Part shown: positions 18,509 through 27,300 of the stretch, piece by piece | Layout: every line of letters begins with the position of its first letter | Position numbering within the stretch: the first letter of the stretch is position 1 | Origin: Candidatus Aminicenantota bacterium | GTDB lineage: Bacteria; Acidobacteriota; Aminicenantia; Aminicenantales; Saccharicenantaceae | DNA: 41,182 bases | Direction of reading: 5' to 3' | NCBI GenBank assembly: GCA_016867635.1 | Contig: VGJC01000005.1 | Coordinates: forward strand, 1 to 41,182 | Program-made: the position numbers and the translations under genes | The notes under the pieces: model-generated | Database searches by the model: none | Told to the model about the DNA's origin: nothing | Seen by the model: only the letters and a program-made list of their open reading frames with translations

Positions 18509-21361
18509 ATGATGAAAAGATCCGGTCTCTTGCTTCTGAAAGCCTTTTTGCTGGCCGCCGCAGCCATGCCGCTCGCGGCGGGCGCCGATGTCGCGGCCTC
18601 CAAGAAGCCTCTCTCCTACGACGCCTACGACAGCTGGATGTCCATCCGCGCGACCGAGCTTTCGCGCGACGGCCGTTGGCTCGTCTACGCTCTCGTCGCT
18701 CAGGAGGGCGACGGCCAGCTCGTCGCCCGCGACCTGCGGACGGACAAGGAGCTCCGGGCCGCGCGCGGCAACCAGCCGGTCATCACTGTCGACGGCAAGT
18801 ACGTCGTGTTCACCATCGCCCCGCCCAAGGCGGACGTGGACAAGGCCAAGAAGGACAAGAAAAAGCCCGAGGACCAGCCCAAGAACGCCCTGGGCATCAT
18901 GGACCTCCGGACCGGCGAGGTCGTGACCGTCGACCGGGTCAAGAGCTTCAAGCTCCCCGAGGAGTCCGGCGCGCGCGTCGCCTACCTTCTCGAGCCGCCG
19001 CTGAAGAAGCCCGAAGCCGAACAGGCCGCCAAACCCGAAGAGAAGAAGACGGAAGAGCCGAAAAAAGAGGAAAAGAAGAAGGAGCCCGGCGGCGAGCTCG
19101 TCGTCCGCGATCTGGCCTCCGGAAAAGAAACGAGGATCGCCGAGGTCGACGATTACCTCTGGAACAAGCCGGGCACGTGGCTGGCCTACGCCGTCTCCTC
19201 CAAGGCCCCGGAGAACGACGGCGCCTTCGCCCTCGAAGCGGCCTCGGGCCGAACCGTCGGTCTGCTCAAGGGCTTGGGCCATTACAAGAACCTGACCTTC
19301 GACGAGAAGGGCGCGCAGCTGGCCTTCACCAGCGACCGCGACGACTACGCCGCCGAAAGACCGGCCTCCAAGCTCTACCACTGGACAGCTTCGGCGGCGG
19401 CGGCGGCCGAATTGGCCCCGTCCGCGGCCAAGGGTTTCCCCGCCGGCATGGCCGTCAGCGAGAACGGCCGGCTCGTGTTCTCCAAGGACGGCGGACGTCT
19501 GTTCTTCGGCATCGCCGCGGCCCCCGAGCCGGAGCCCAAGGACGCCCCGGACCCGATCAAGGTCGACATCTGGAGCTGGAAAGACCCGCACCTTCAGCCC
19601 ATGCAGAAAGCCCAAGCCGACGAGGAGAAAAAACGCGCCTGGATGTGCGTCATGCACCTCGGCCCCAAGGACAAGAAATTCGTCCGGCTGGCCGCCGGGG
19701 ACGTTCCCGAGATCAGGCTTTCGGACGACGCCAAGCTGGCCCTGGGGATCTCGGACGTCCCGTATCGCCAGCTCATCTCCTGGGACCGGAGCTATTTCGA
19801 TGTCCATCTCGTCGGCCTCTCCGACGGGGCCAGGAAAAAGGTCCTCGAAAAAAGCCCCTTCGTGGCCACTTTTTCTCCCGGCGGCAACTACTTGCTCCGG
19901 TTCAACGACGAAGACAAGCACTGGTACACCTACCGGATCTCGGACGGAAAATGGACGAACGTCACGGCCAGGATCAACGTCCCGCTCGTCGACGAGACCC
20001 ACGACTCGCCGAGCGAACCCTATCCCTACGGGAACGCCGGATGGACGGAGGGCGACAAGTCCGTCCTCATCTACGACCGCTTCGATATCTGGGAGGTCAG
20101 CCCCGACGGCGCCAGAACCCGGATGATCACCCAGGGCCGCGGCCGGCGCGACAAGCTCGTTTTCCGCTACGCCCGGCTCGACCCGGACCAGAAGGCCGTG
20201 CCCGCGAAGGAGCCCCTGCTCCTCAACGTGACCGACGACCGGACCAAGGCCTCGGGCCTCTACCGGGTCGATCTGGCCGCGGACGCGGCGCCCGAGAAGC
20301 TCGTCATGGCCGACAAGCTCCTCGGCGGCCTGCAGAAGGCCAAGAACGCCGACATCTATGTGTTCACCCAGCAGCGGTTCGAAGAATTCCCGGACCTGTG
20401 GACGAGCGACGGGACCTTCGCCGCGCCGCGCAAGACGAGCGACGCCAACCCCCAGCAGGCCGCCTATGTCTGGGGCCGGTCCGAGCTCATCGACTACATC
20501 AACAGCGACGGCGTCGCTCTCCCGGCCATCCTCACCAAGCCCGAGGATTTCGATCCGTCCCGCAAGTACCCGCTGATGGTCTACATCTACGAGACCCTGG
20601 CCGGGGGCCTGCACCGCTACGCGACCCCCGGGCCGGGGACGAGCATCAACATGGCCCGCTACGTCAGCAACGGCTATGTCATCCTCCAGCCCGACATCAT
20701 CTACGACATCGGCTACCCGGGGCCGAGCGCCGTCAAGTGCGTCCTGCCGGCCGTCCAGAAGGTCCTCGACATGGGCTTCATCGACCCCCAGCGGGTCGGC
20801 ATCCAGGGCCACAGCTGGGGCGGTTATCAGATCTCCTACCTCATCACCCAGACCGACATCTTCGCCGCCGTCCAGGCCGGGGCCTCGGTCGTCAACATGA
20901 CCAGCGCCTACGGCGGCATCCGCTGGGGCTCCGGCATGTCCCGGGCCTTCCAGTACGAGAAAACCCAGAGCCGGATCGGCGCCCCCCTCTGGGACGGGTA
21001 TCTCCGGTTCATCGAGAACTCTCCGCTGTTCTGGGCCGACCGGATCAACACCCCCTACCTGACCATCCACAACGACGAGGACGACGCCGTGCCCTGGTAC
21101 CAGGGCATCGAGTTCATCAGCGCCCTGAGGCGGCTCGGCAAAGAGGCCTACATGTTCAATTATAACGGCGAGAAGCACGGCCTCCGGCAGCGGGAGAACC
21201 AGAAGCACTGGACCGTCCACCAGGACGAGTTCTTCGACCACTTCCTGCTGGGCAAGCCCCGGCCGGAGTGGATGGACAAGGGCGTGCCCTACCTCGAGCG
21301 CGGCACGCGCGACGTGACGCCCCTCTTCAAGAAGGCGGAGGAAAAGGAGGTGGAGAAATGA
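18509..21361 (+). CDS. S9-family (prolyl oligopeptidase-like) secreted peptidase
   Basis: Signal peptide; beta-propeller repeats; catalytic GHSWGGYQISYLITQTD, NDEDDAVPWYQG, NGEKHGLRQREN. RBS GAGGAGG before ATGATG. An alternative in-frame start at 18425 exists. Confidence 0.9.
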   Translation: MMKRSGLLLLKAFLLAAAAMPLAAGADVAASKKPLSYDAYDSWMSIRATELSRDGRWLVYALVAQEGDGQLVARDLRTDKELRAARGNQPVITVDGKYVVFTIAPPKADVDKAKKDKKKPEDQPKNALGIMDLRTGEVVTVDRVKSFKLPEESGARVAYLLEPPLKKPEAEQAAKPEEKKTEEPKKEEKKKEPGGELVVRDLASGKETRIAEVDDYLWNKPGTWLAYAVSSKAPENDGAFALEAASGRTVGLLKGLGHYKNLTFDEKGAQLAFTSDRDDYAAERPASKLYHWTASAAAAAELAPSAAKGFPAGMAVSENGRLVFSKDGGRLFFGIAAAPEPEPKDAPDPIKVDIWSWKDPHLQPMQKAQADEEKKRAWMCVMHLGPKDKKFVRLAAGDVPEIRLSDDAKLALGISDVPYRQLISWDRSYFDVHLVGLSDGARKKVLEKSPFVATFSPGGNYLLRFNDEDKHWYTYRISDGKWTNVTARINVPLVDETHDSPSEPYPYGNAGWTEGDKSVLIYDRFDIWEVSPDGARTRMITQGRGRRDKLVFRYARLDPDQKAVPAKEPLLLNVTDDRTKASGLYRVDLAADAAPEKLVMADKLLGGLQKAKNADIYVFTQQRFEEFPDLWTSDGTFAAPRKTSDANPQQAAYVWGRSELIDYINSDGVALPAILTKPEDFDPSRKYPLMVYIYETLAGGLHRYATPGPGTSINMARYVSNGYVILQPDIIYDIGYPGPSAVKCVLPAVQKVLDMGFIDPQRVGIQGHSWGGYQISYLITQTDIFAAVQAGASVVNMTSAYGGIRWGSGMSRAFQYEKTQSRIGAPLWDGYLRFIENSPLFWADRINTPYLTIHNDEDDAVPWYQGIEFISALRRLGKEAYMFNYNGEKHGLRQRENQKHWTVHQDEFFDHFLLGKPRPEWMDKGVPYLERGTRDVTPLFKKAEEKEVEK

Positions 21362-21771
21362 CGTTCCGGCAGATGGTCACGCTTTATCTCATCACCCTGG
21401 CGGTCTTCTTCCTGATCGACATGGTCTGGCTCGGCGTCGTGGCCAAAGGATTCTACCGCAAGCACCTCGGGGGATTGCTGAGCCCGAAGGTCAATTGGGC
21501 CGCGGCCATGCTCTTCTACCTGCTGTTCATCGTCGGGCTGCTCGTCTTCGCCGTCCGGCCCGCTCTGGTCCAAGGCGCCCCGTTGCAGGCCCTTCTGCTC
21601 GGCGCGCTCTTCGGGTTGATCTCCTACGCCACCTACGACCTGACCAACCTGGCCACCTTGAAGGATTGGCCCGTCCTGGTCACGGTCGTCGACCTCGCCT
21701 GGGGAGCGGCGCTCGGAGGGCTCGTCTCGTTCACGAGCGCGCTGCTGGGCCGTTGGCTACTCAAGCTTTAA
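21358..21771 (+). CDS. DUF2177-like membrane protein
   Basis: MTFRQMVTLYLITLAVFFLIDMVWLGVVAKGFYRKHLGGLLSPKVNWAAAMLFYLLFIVGLLVF; ATGA overlap with the upstream gene. Confidence 0.82.
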   Translation: MTFRQMVTLYLITLAVFFLIDMVWLGVVAKGFYRKHLGGLLSPKVNWAAAMLFYLLFIVGLLVFAVRPALVQGAPLQALLLGALFGLISYATYDLTNLATLKDWPVLVTVVDLAWGAALGGLVSFTSALLGRWLLKL

Positions 21772-21788
21772 GGGCCCGGGGCGTTCCA

Positions 21789-22586
21789 ATGAGCATCCCC
21801 ATTTTTCAGGTCGACGCGTTCGCCGAAGAGCCCTTCAAGGGCAACCCGGCCGGGGTTTGCCTGCTCCGGGGGCCGGCCGAAGCGGATTGGATGCAGAGCG
21901 TCGCCGCCGAGATGAACCTGGCCGAGACGGCCTTCCCGCTGACCGAGGGCGACGGGTTCCGCCTGCGCTGGTTCACGCCGAAAGTCGAGGTCAAGCTCTG
22001 CGGCCACGCAACCCTGGCCACGGCCCACATCCTTTGGGAGCAAGGCGTTCTCGCCCCCGGCCGGGAAGCCCGCTTCCAGACCCTGAGCGGGCTCCTGACG
22101 GCCCGCCGCGTCGGGGACCTGATCGAGCTCGACTTCCCGTCCCGGCCTCCCCTGCCGAGGCCGCCGGATTGGGCCGAGGCCGTCGTCGGGGCCCTGGGCC
22201 TCAAGCCCGTCTATATCGGGATGAGCGCCGAGGACGTCCTGTTCGAAGCGGCCGACGAGGAGGCCGTGCGCGCGGTCCTGCCGGACTTCGCGACCCTGCG
22301 CTCACTCCCGGCACGCGGGGTCATCGTCACCAGCCGGTCCTCGGACAGGCGCTTCGACTTCGTCTCCCGCTTTTTCGCCCCGGCCGTCGGCGTCGACGAG
22401 GACCCGGTCACCGGCTCGTCCCACACCGTTCTCGTCCCCTACTGGGCCGGACGGCTGGGACGAACGTCCTTCACCGCCTATCAGGCCTCGGCCCGCGGCG
22501 GGGTGCTCCACCTGCGCCTCGAGGGCGACCGGGTCCGGATCGCCGGCCGGGCCGTGACGGTCATCAAGGGCCAGCTCGTCGCCTGA
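21789..22586 (+). CDS. PhzF-family isomerase/epimerase
   Basis: MSIPIFQVDAFAEEPFKGNPAGVCLL; LRWFTPKVEVKLCGHATLATAHIL; GVDEDPVTGSSHTVLVPYWA. Confidence 0.93.
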   Translation: MSIPIFQVDAFAEEPFKGNPAGVCLLRGPAEADWMQSVAAEMNLAETAFPLTEGDGFRLRWFTPKVEVKLCGHATLATAHILWEQGVLAPGREARFQTLSGLLTARRVGDLIELDFPSRPPLPRPPDWAEAVVGALGLKPVYIGMSAEDVLFEAADEEAVRAVLPDFATLRSLPARGVIVTSRSSDRRFDFVSRFFAPAVGVDEDPVTGSSHTVLVPYWAGRLGRTSFTAYQASARGGVLHLRLEGDRVRIAGRAVTVIKGQLVA

Positions 22587-22601
22587 GTTCCGGCGCGCAG
22601 G

Positions 22602-22640
22602 TTGACAAACACATATTTATGTGATACACATATTTATGTC
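22602..22640 (+). promoter_or_regulatory. TA promoter with two tandem palindromic operators
   Basis: TTGACA (22602-22607), 17 bp, TACACA (22625-22630). CACATA-TT-TATGTG (22610-22623) repeated as CACATA-TT-TATGTC (22627-22640). Confidence 0.65.
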
Positions 22641-22653
22641 TATGGACAGACAA

Positions 22654-22899
22654 ATGAAGAAAAGGAATCTGACCGTGGCGTTGCCCTATCCCCTGGTCCG
22701 CAAAGCCAAGGAAATGGCCGTCCGTGAGGACCGCTCTCTCAACGATTATGTCCGGGCGGCCATCGAGGAAAAGATCGAAAACACTTCGGGGTACGCCAAA
22801 GCGAGAGAGCGACAACTCGCCCGCCTGGAGCAGGGTTTGGCTCTCGGCACGAAGGGCCGGAAGCCCGCCGGACGGGATGCCCTCCATGAACGTTCTTAA
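22654..22899 (+). CDS. RHH-like antitoxin of a VapBC-type TA module
   Basis: MKKRNLTVALPYPLVRKAKEMAVREDRSLNDYVRAAIEEKIENTSGYAKARERQLARLEQG; overlaps the PIN gene by 14 bp. Alternative in-frame ATGs at 22636 and 22642. Confidence 0.8.
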   Translation: MKKRNLTVALPYPLVRKAKEMAVREDRSLNDYVRAAIEEKIENTSGYAKARERQLARLEQGLALGTKGRKPAGRDALHERS

Positions 22900-23317
22900 G
22901 ACATTCGTCGACACCAACGTCATCGTCTATGCCTACGATACGACGGCGGGGGAAAAGCATATCAGGGCCCGAAAGATCATGATGGACCTGTGGCGGACCG
23001 GCGGAGGCATGATCAGCACCCAGGTCCTTCAAGAGCTCTACGTCACCCTGACCCGAAAGATCCCCCGGCGCCTGAAAGCCCCTCAGGCCGGGGAGATCGT
23101 CGAAGACCTGCTGACCTGGGACGTCGCCGTCAACGACGGCGAGGCGATCCTCCAAGCCATCGGCCTCGAGACCCGGGAGAAGCTGTCGTTCTGGGATGCC
23201 CTTGTGGTCGTCGCGGCGGCGCGCGGCGGGGCCGAGGTCCTTCTCTCCGAGGACTTTGCCGACGGCCGAACGCTCGCCGGCGTGCGTGTTCAGAATCCCT
23301 TTCCGCCTTCGCGTTGA
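22886..23317 (+). CDS. PIN-domain (VapC-type) toxin
   Basis: FVDTNVIVYAYD; QVLQELYVTLTRK; KLSFWDALVVVAAARGGAEVLLSEDFADGRTLAGVRVQNPF. Confidence 0.9.
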   Translation: MNVLKTFVDTNVIVYAYDTTAGEKHIRARKIMMDLWRTGGGMISTQVLQELYVTLTRKIPRRLKAPQAGEIVEDLLTWDVAVNDGEAILQAIGLETREKLSFWDALVVVAAARGGAEVLLSEDFADGRTLAGVRVQNPFPPSR

Positions 23318-23371
23318 GACCGGCCTCGGGACACTTCCGGCTCGGTGTGGACGAGGACCTGTTCGACAGGT

Positions 23372-23400
23372 TTGACTAATCGTGTGCCGTCCTCTATATT
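23372..23400 (+). promoter_or_regulatory. Sigma70-like promoter for the aldolase gene
   Basis: TTGACT (23372-23377), 17 bp, TATATT (23395-23400), 10 bp before the ATG at 23411. Confidence 0.65.
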
Positions 23401-23410
23401 GAACCCGAAA

Positions 23411-24175
23411 ATGGAAACGCCCAGGTTTCGGGACCGCCTTCTGAGGAGAGAGCCCCTCATCGGGACCCTCGTCAGCCTGCCCTCGCCGGAACTGGCCGAG
23501 ATCGCGTCGGACGCCGGCTTCGACTGGCTGTTCATCGACATGGAGCACGGCGCGATCGGGCCCGCTGAGGCTTTGCGCCTGGCCCAGGCGGTCCGCCCGC
23601 CGTGCGCCGCCATCATCAGGGTCCCGGAAAACTCGGAGACGGCGGTCAAGAAAGCCCTCGACACCGGGGCGGCCGGCCTCATCGTCCCGCACGTCGACAG
23701 CGCCGAGGACGCGGCCCGGGCCGTGCACTGGAGCAAGTACCCCCCCGAAGGGGGCCGCAGCGTCGGGTTCAGCCGCGCCAACCGCTACGGCCTGCGGTTC
23801 CAGGAGAACGTGGACAGCGCGAACTCGGAAACGGTCCTCATCGCCCAGGTCGAGCACATCGACGGCGTCCGGAGGATCGACGGGATCCTGGGCGTCAGCG
23901 GCGTCGACGCCGTCTTCGTCGGTCCCTACGACCTCTCGGCCAGCCTGGGCAAGCCGGGGCGGATCCAGGACGCCGACGTCCGGGAGGCCGTGCGGACCGC
24001 GCGTGAAGCCTGCGTTTCGCGCAAGATCCCGGCCGGGATCTTCGCCCAGGACGTCCAGGGCGCTCGACAAGCGCTCGAGGAGGGCTACACCCTGGTTTGC
24101 GCCGGCTTGGATATCGTCATTTACGCCCGGGCGTCCGCGGAGACCGTAAGGTCCTTGAAGCCAAGAACTTCTTGA
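23411..24175 (+). CDS. HpcH/HpaI-family aldolase (2-keto-3-deoxy acid aldolase-like)
   Basis: LIGTLVSLPSPELAEIASDAGFDWLFIDMEHGAIGPAEALRLAQAVR; LDTGAAGLIVPHVDSAEDAARAVHWSKYPPEGGRSVG; VDAVFVGPYDLSASLGKPG. Confidence 0.93.
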   Translation: METPRFRDRLLRREPLIGTLVSLPSPELAEIASDAGFDWLFIDMEHGAIGPAEALRLAQAVRPPCAAIIRVPENSETAVKKALDTGAAGLIVPHVDSAEDAARAVHWSKYPPEGGRSVGFSRANRYGLRFQENVDSANSETVLIAQVEHIDGVRRIDGILGVSGVDAVFVGPYDLSASLGKPGRIQDADVREAVRTAREACVSRKIPAGIFAQDVQGARQALEEGYTLVCAGLDIVIYARASAETVRSLKPRTS

Positions 24176-24200
24176 CAGTCCTAAAGTTATCCCCTATATT
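24172..24200 (+). promoter_or_regulatory. Near-consensus sigma70 promoter of the c-di-GMP operon
   Basis: TTGACA (24172-24177), 17 bp, TATATT (24195-24200). The -35 overlaps the TGA stop (24173-24175) of the aldolase gene. Confidence 0.75.
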
Positions 24201-24206
24201 TTGTGT

Positions 24207-24311
24207 GGCTCTCTATGGAGTCACGCAACTTATGGTGTAGGAGTCTGTATCGCGGGGGATGGTTCGCTCCCGGCGATAGACTCGTTCCCTCCACAGGCGG
24301 CCCGTAACTCA
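24207..24311 (+). other. Structured 5' leader of the c-di-GMP operon
   Basis: Hairpin GAGTCT(24241-24246)-gt-ATCGC(24249-24253)...GCGAT(24273-24277)-AGACTC(24278-24283), with inner GGGA/TCCC. A second upstream GGAGTC is an alternative partner for GACTC. Confidence 0.5.
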
Positions 24312-27300
24312 ATGCCAAGAGAAGAGACGGAAAAGCGCGGGGCGACGAACACGCCGGTCGTCCTGATCGTCGACGACGATCTCTCTTTTCTCGAGAAAGT
24401 CCAGCGGGCCTTGCGGGAAGCTTACACAGTCCGGACCTCGACGAGCGGCGTCGAGGCCATCCACCTGATCAAGACCCTGCCCGAGGTCCACGTCATCATC
24501 GTCAACGAGGACCTCCCGCGGATGAAAGGCACCGAGTTCCTCCGTTTCCTCCATGAGATGTTCAACAACTCGGGATCCATCATCAAGATCCTCCTGGCGG
24601 AAGGCGGCGGCAACGGCTCGGTCATCGATCTGGTGAGCAACGGCCGCATCGACTGCTGCCTGGCCAAGCCGTCGGACCCGGCCGTGCTTCTCCGTAAGGT
24701 CAATTTCCTCTTGGCTCAGAAATCCCGGGAGAAGCGGACCTCCATGCGCATCAGCGTCAACGGCTCCCAGGACGTGCGCATCGAGGCCGGCACCCTCGGC
24801 GAGGCCCAGGTCGTCAATCTCAGCGAGAACGGCATGTTCTTGAAGACCCTGTCGTTCTTCCCCGAAGGGGCCTCCCTGCCCTTGACGATCGCCCTGCCCG
24901 ACGGCCGTCAATACGGCGTGACCGGCCGCATCGTCCGCCATGATCTCGACCAGGGCGGGATCGGCGTGGAATTCCAGGCCCTCGACGACGCGAGCCGGCA
25001 TTCGCTCCTCCAATTCCTGTCGGACTACGTCTCGATAAGGGACCTTGCGGACCTCAAGCTCCGCTATCCGTTCCTCAAGACGGACGACATGGTCCTCTTT
25101 TCGGATTCGTTCAAGATCGAATCGCTGCTGCGCGGCGCCATGCAGAAAGGGGTCGAGGTCGCCGCCGTCCCGGCCGGCTCAGGACAGCCCGAGATCCTGT
25201 CCTTCGCCGAGATCGCCCCGCCCGCGGCGTGCCTCCTGTCCGGGGACAACCTGAACGTCAAGTTCAAGACCTCGGACCTCCTGTTCGTCTCCTTCCAGAT
25301 CGGCTACGCCACCTACAACTTCGAGACCATGATCTCCCGCATCACGCCGGACGGGGGGAAGCTGGTCTGCCTGTACCCGAAAGTCATGTTCTACTCGGAA
25401 AAGCGGGCCGAGAAGAGGATCAGCCCTGCGGCCGACCTCAAGATCGAGATCCCCCTGCCGGCCCCCTTCCGCCGCAAGGTCCGGGGGCAAGTCACCGATA
25501 TCAGCCCCGGCGGCGTGAGTTTCATCGCCGACCCGGACGCGCCGGCGCTCCTCAAGGGGACGCCGCTCGAATCCCTGTCCATCCTCGACGGCGACAAGCT
25601 CCTCTGGGAGGAGACCGGCGAGGTCCGTTACGTATCGCGGGACGGGCTGGAGGGCGGCGAGCGGATGAAATACGGCGTCCAATTCGGCATCGGCCGGATG
25701 AGCATCCAGTCGGTCCATGCTCCGGGGCTGGAGTTCGCCCGTCACGGAGAGGATATCCCCGGCCAGCTCGCGGCCTGGGGACCGGCGGGCCCGGCAAGGG
25801 ACCTGGCCCGGGCCTCCTATTTGAAGCCCCAGGTCATCCGCTTGGAGAATTCGCGGGGCGAGGAGATCGTCGGCCTCCTCAATTCATCCCTGCCGCTCGA
25901 CGACAATCCCGTACCCGTGGTCATCGTGCCGCCGGCCTTCGGCAAGACCAAGGAAACGCTCTTCGGCCTGGCCCTGACCCTCTGCGAGGACTTCCGTCTC
26001 CTGGGCCGGCCGCTGGCGGTCATCCGCTACGACGGCATCCACAAGAAGGGCGAGAGCCACCGGTCCCCCGAGGCCGCCGAGCCGCCCTACGAGATGCTGA
26101 ACACGAACTTCACCCAGGGCGCCGAGGACATCGTCACCGTCCTCGACTGGCTGCGGGTCAATCCCAAGGTCAAAGCCGGGAAGATCATCCTGTTGACCTT
26201 CTCTTTCTCGGCCCTCGAGGCCCGGATCGTCCTCCGCGACGAGGCCAACCGCCGGCGGATCGACTACTGGATCGCCTGCATGGGGACGCCCGAGTTCCGC
26301 GACCTGATGGTCCGGGTCAACTGCGGACTGGACTTCCTGGAACACTACCAGCTCGGCATCAAGCTCGGCGTCATGCCGGTCCTGGGCAATCTCGTCAACG
26401 TCGATCCCTACGTCGCCGACGGCGTCGCCAATTCCGTGGCGACCTTGGAGCAGGCCCGCGAGGACATGCGCCATCTGGACCTGCCCATTACCTGGATCTA
26501 CGGACAGCACGACAGCTGGGTCAAGGACGAGTTCATCCGCGACGTCATGAGCGTCAAGGCCGACGCCCTCCGCGAGGTCATTTCCGTCCCCATCGGCCAC
26601 AACGCCCGGACGTCGAAAGAGGGGCTCCGGCTGTTCGGGACGCTGACCTCTCTCATCCACCGGTTCCTCCATGGGGTCATGCTCCAGCCCGTTCTGCCGT
26701 CGAAAAAGGACATGGAGGTCATGCGGCGGGCCGAGAAGGACCGGCTCCCGCCCCGAAAGCTCATGAACCGGAAGAGTTACTGGAAGCACTATCTCGTCGG
26801 CGACGACAACGTCCTGGGCTACGACGTCATGGCCCTGTCCGACGACTACCAGCAGCTGATGCGGGACCAGCTCGAGGCCCTGGAGCTTCGACCCGGGGAC
26901 AGGCTCCTCGACCTGGGAGGAGGAACAGGGAATTTCGTCGAGCATCTCCTCCTGAGCGGAACCGGCCTGCCCGCCCATATCACGGTGGCCGACCTCATCC
27001 CCGAGGCCATGAGCCAGGCCGCCCGCAAGCTGAACTCGCGCTTCGACGTCCTCAAGGAGCCGGGGCGCTTTTCCCTTCTCGGGCTCGACCTCGAAATGAG
27101 CTCCTTCCTGGCCGTCCGCCGTTTCCTCGACGGGGAGATCGGCGCCTTCGAGGAGATGGCCGACAAGATCGAGAACCTGAGCCTCGAAAGCGCCCTCCGA
27201 ATCCAGGAAGACTACTCCCCCCGCCTCCACCGGATCCTCCGCGGCGAAGAGATCACGCCGGCCCTCGACGACTGGCTGAGGACCCGCTTCGAGCTTCACG

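Noticed and set aside
18434-21241. 935-aa minus-strand ORF
   Set aside because: Antisense shadow of the S9 peptidase, which has clear catalytic motifs on the plus strand.
24216-24311. GEMM-I (c-di-GMP-I) riboswitch in the operon leader
   Set aside because: Only GTCACGCA resembles the consensus; the AGGGCAAACC, GAAA-type hairpin and GGGACGCAAAGCC parts are not recognisable. Kept only as a structured leader pending cmsearch.
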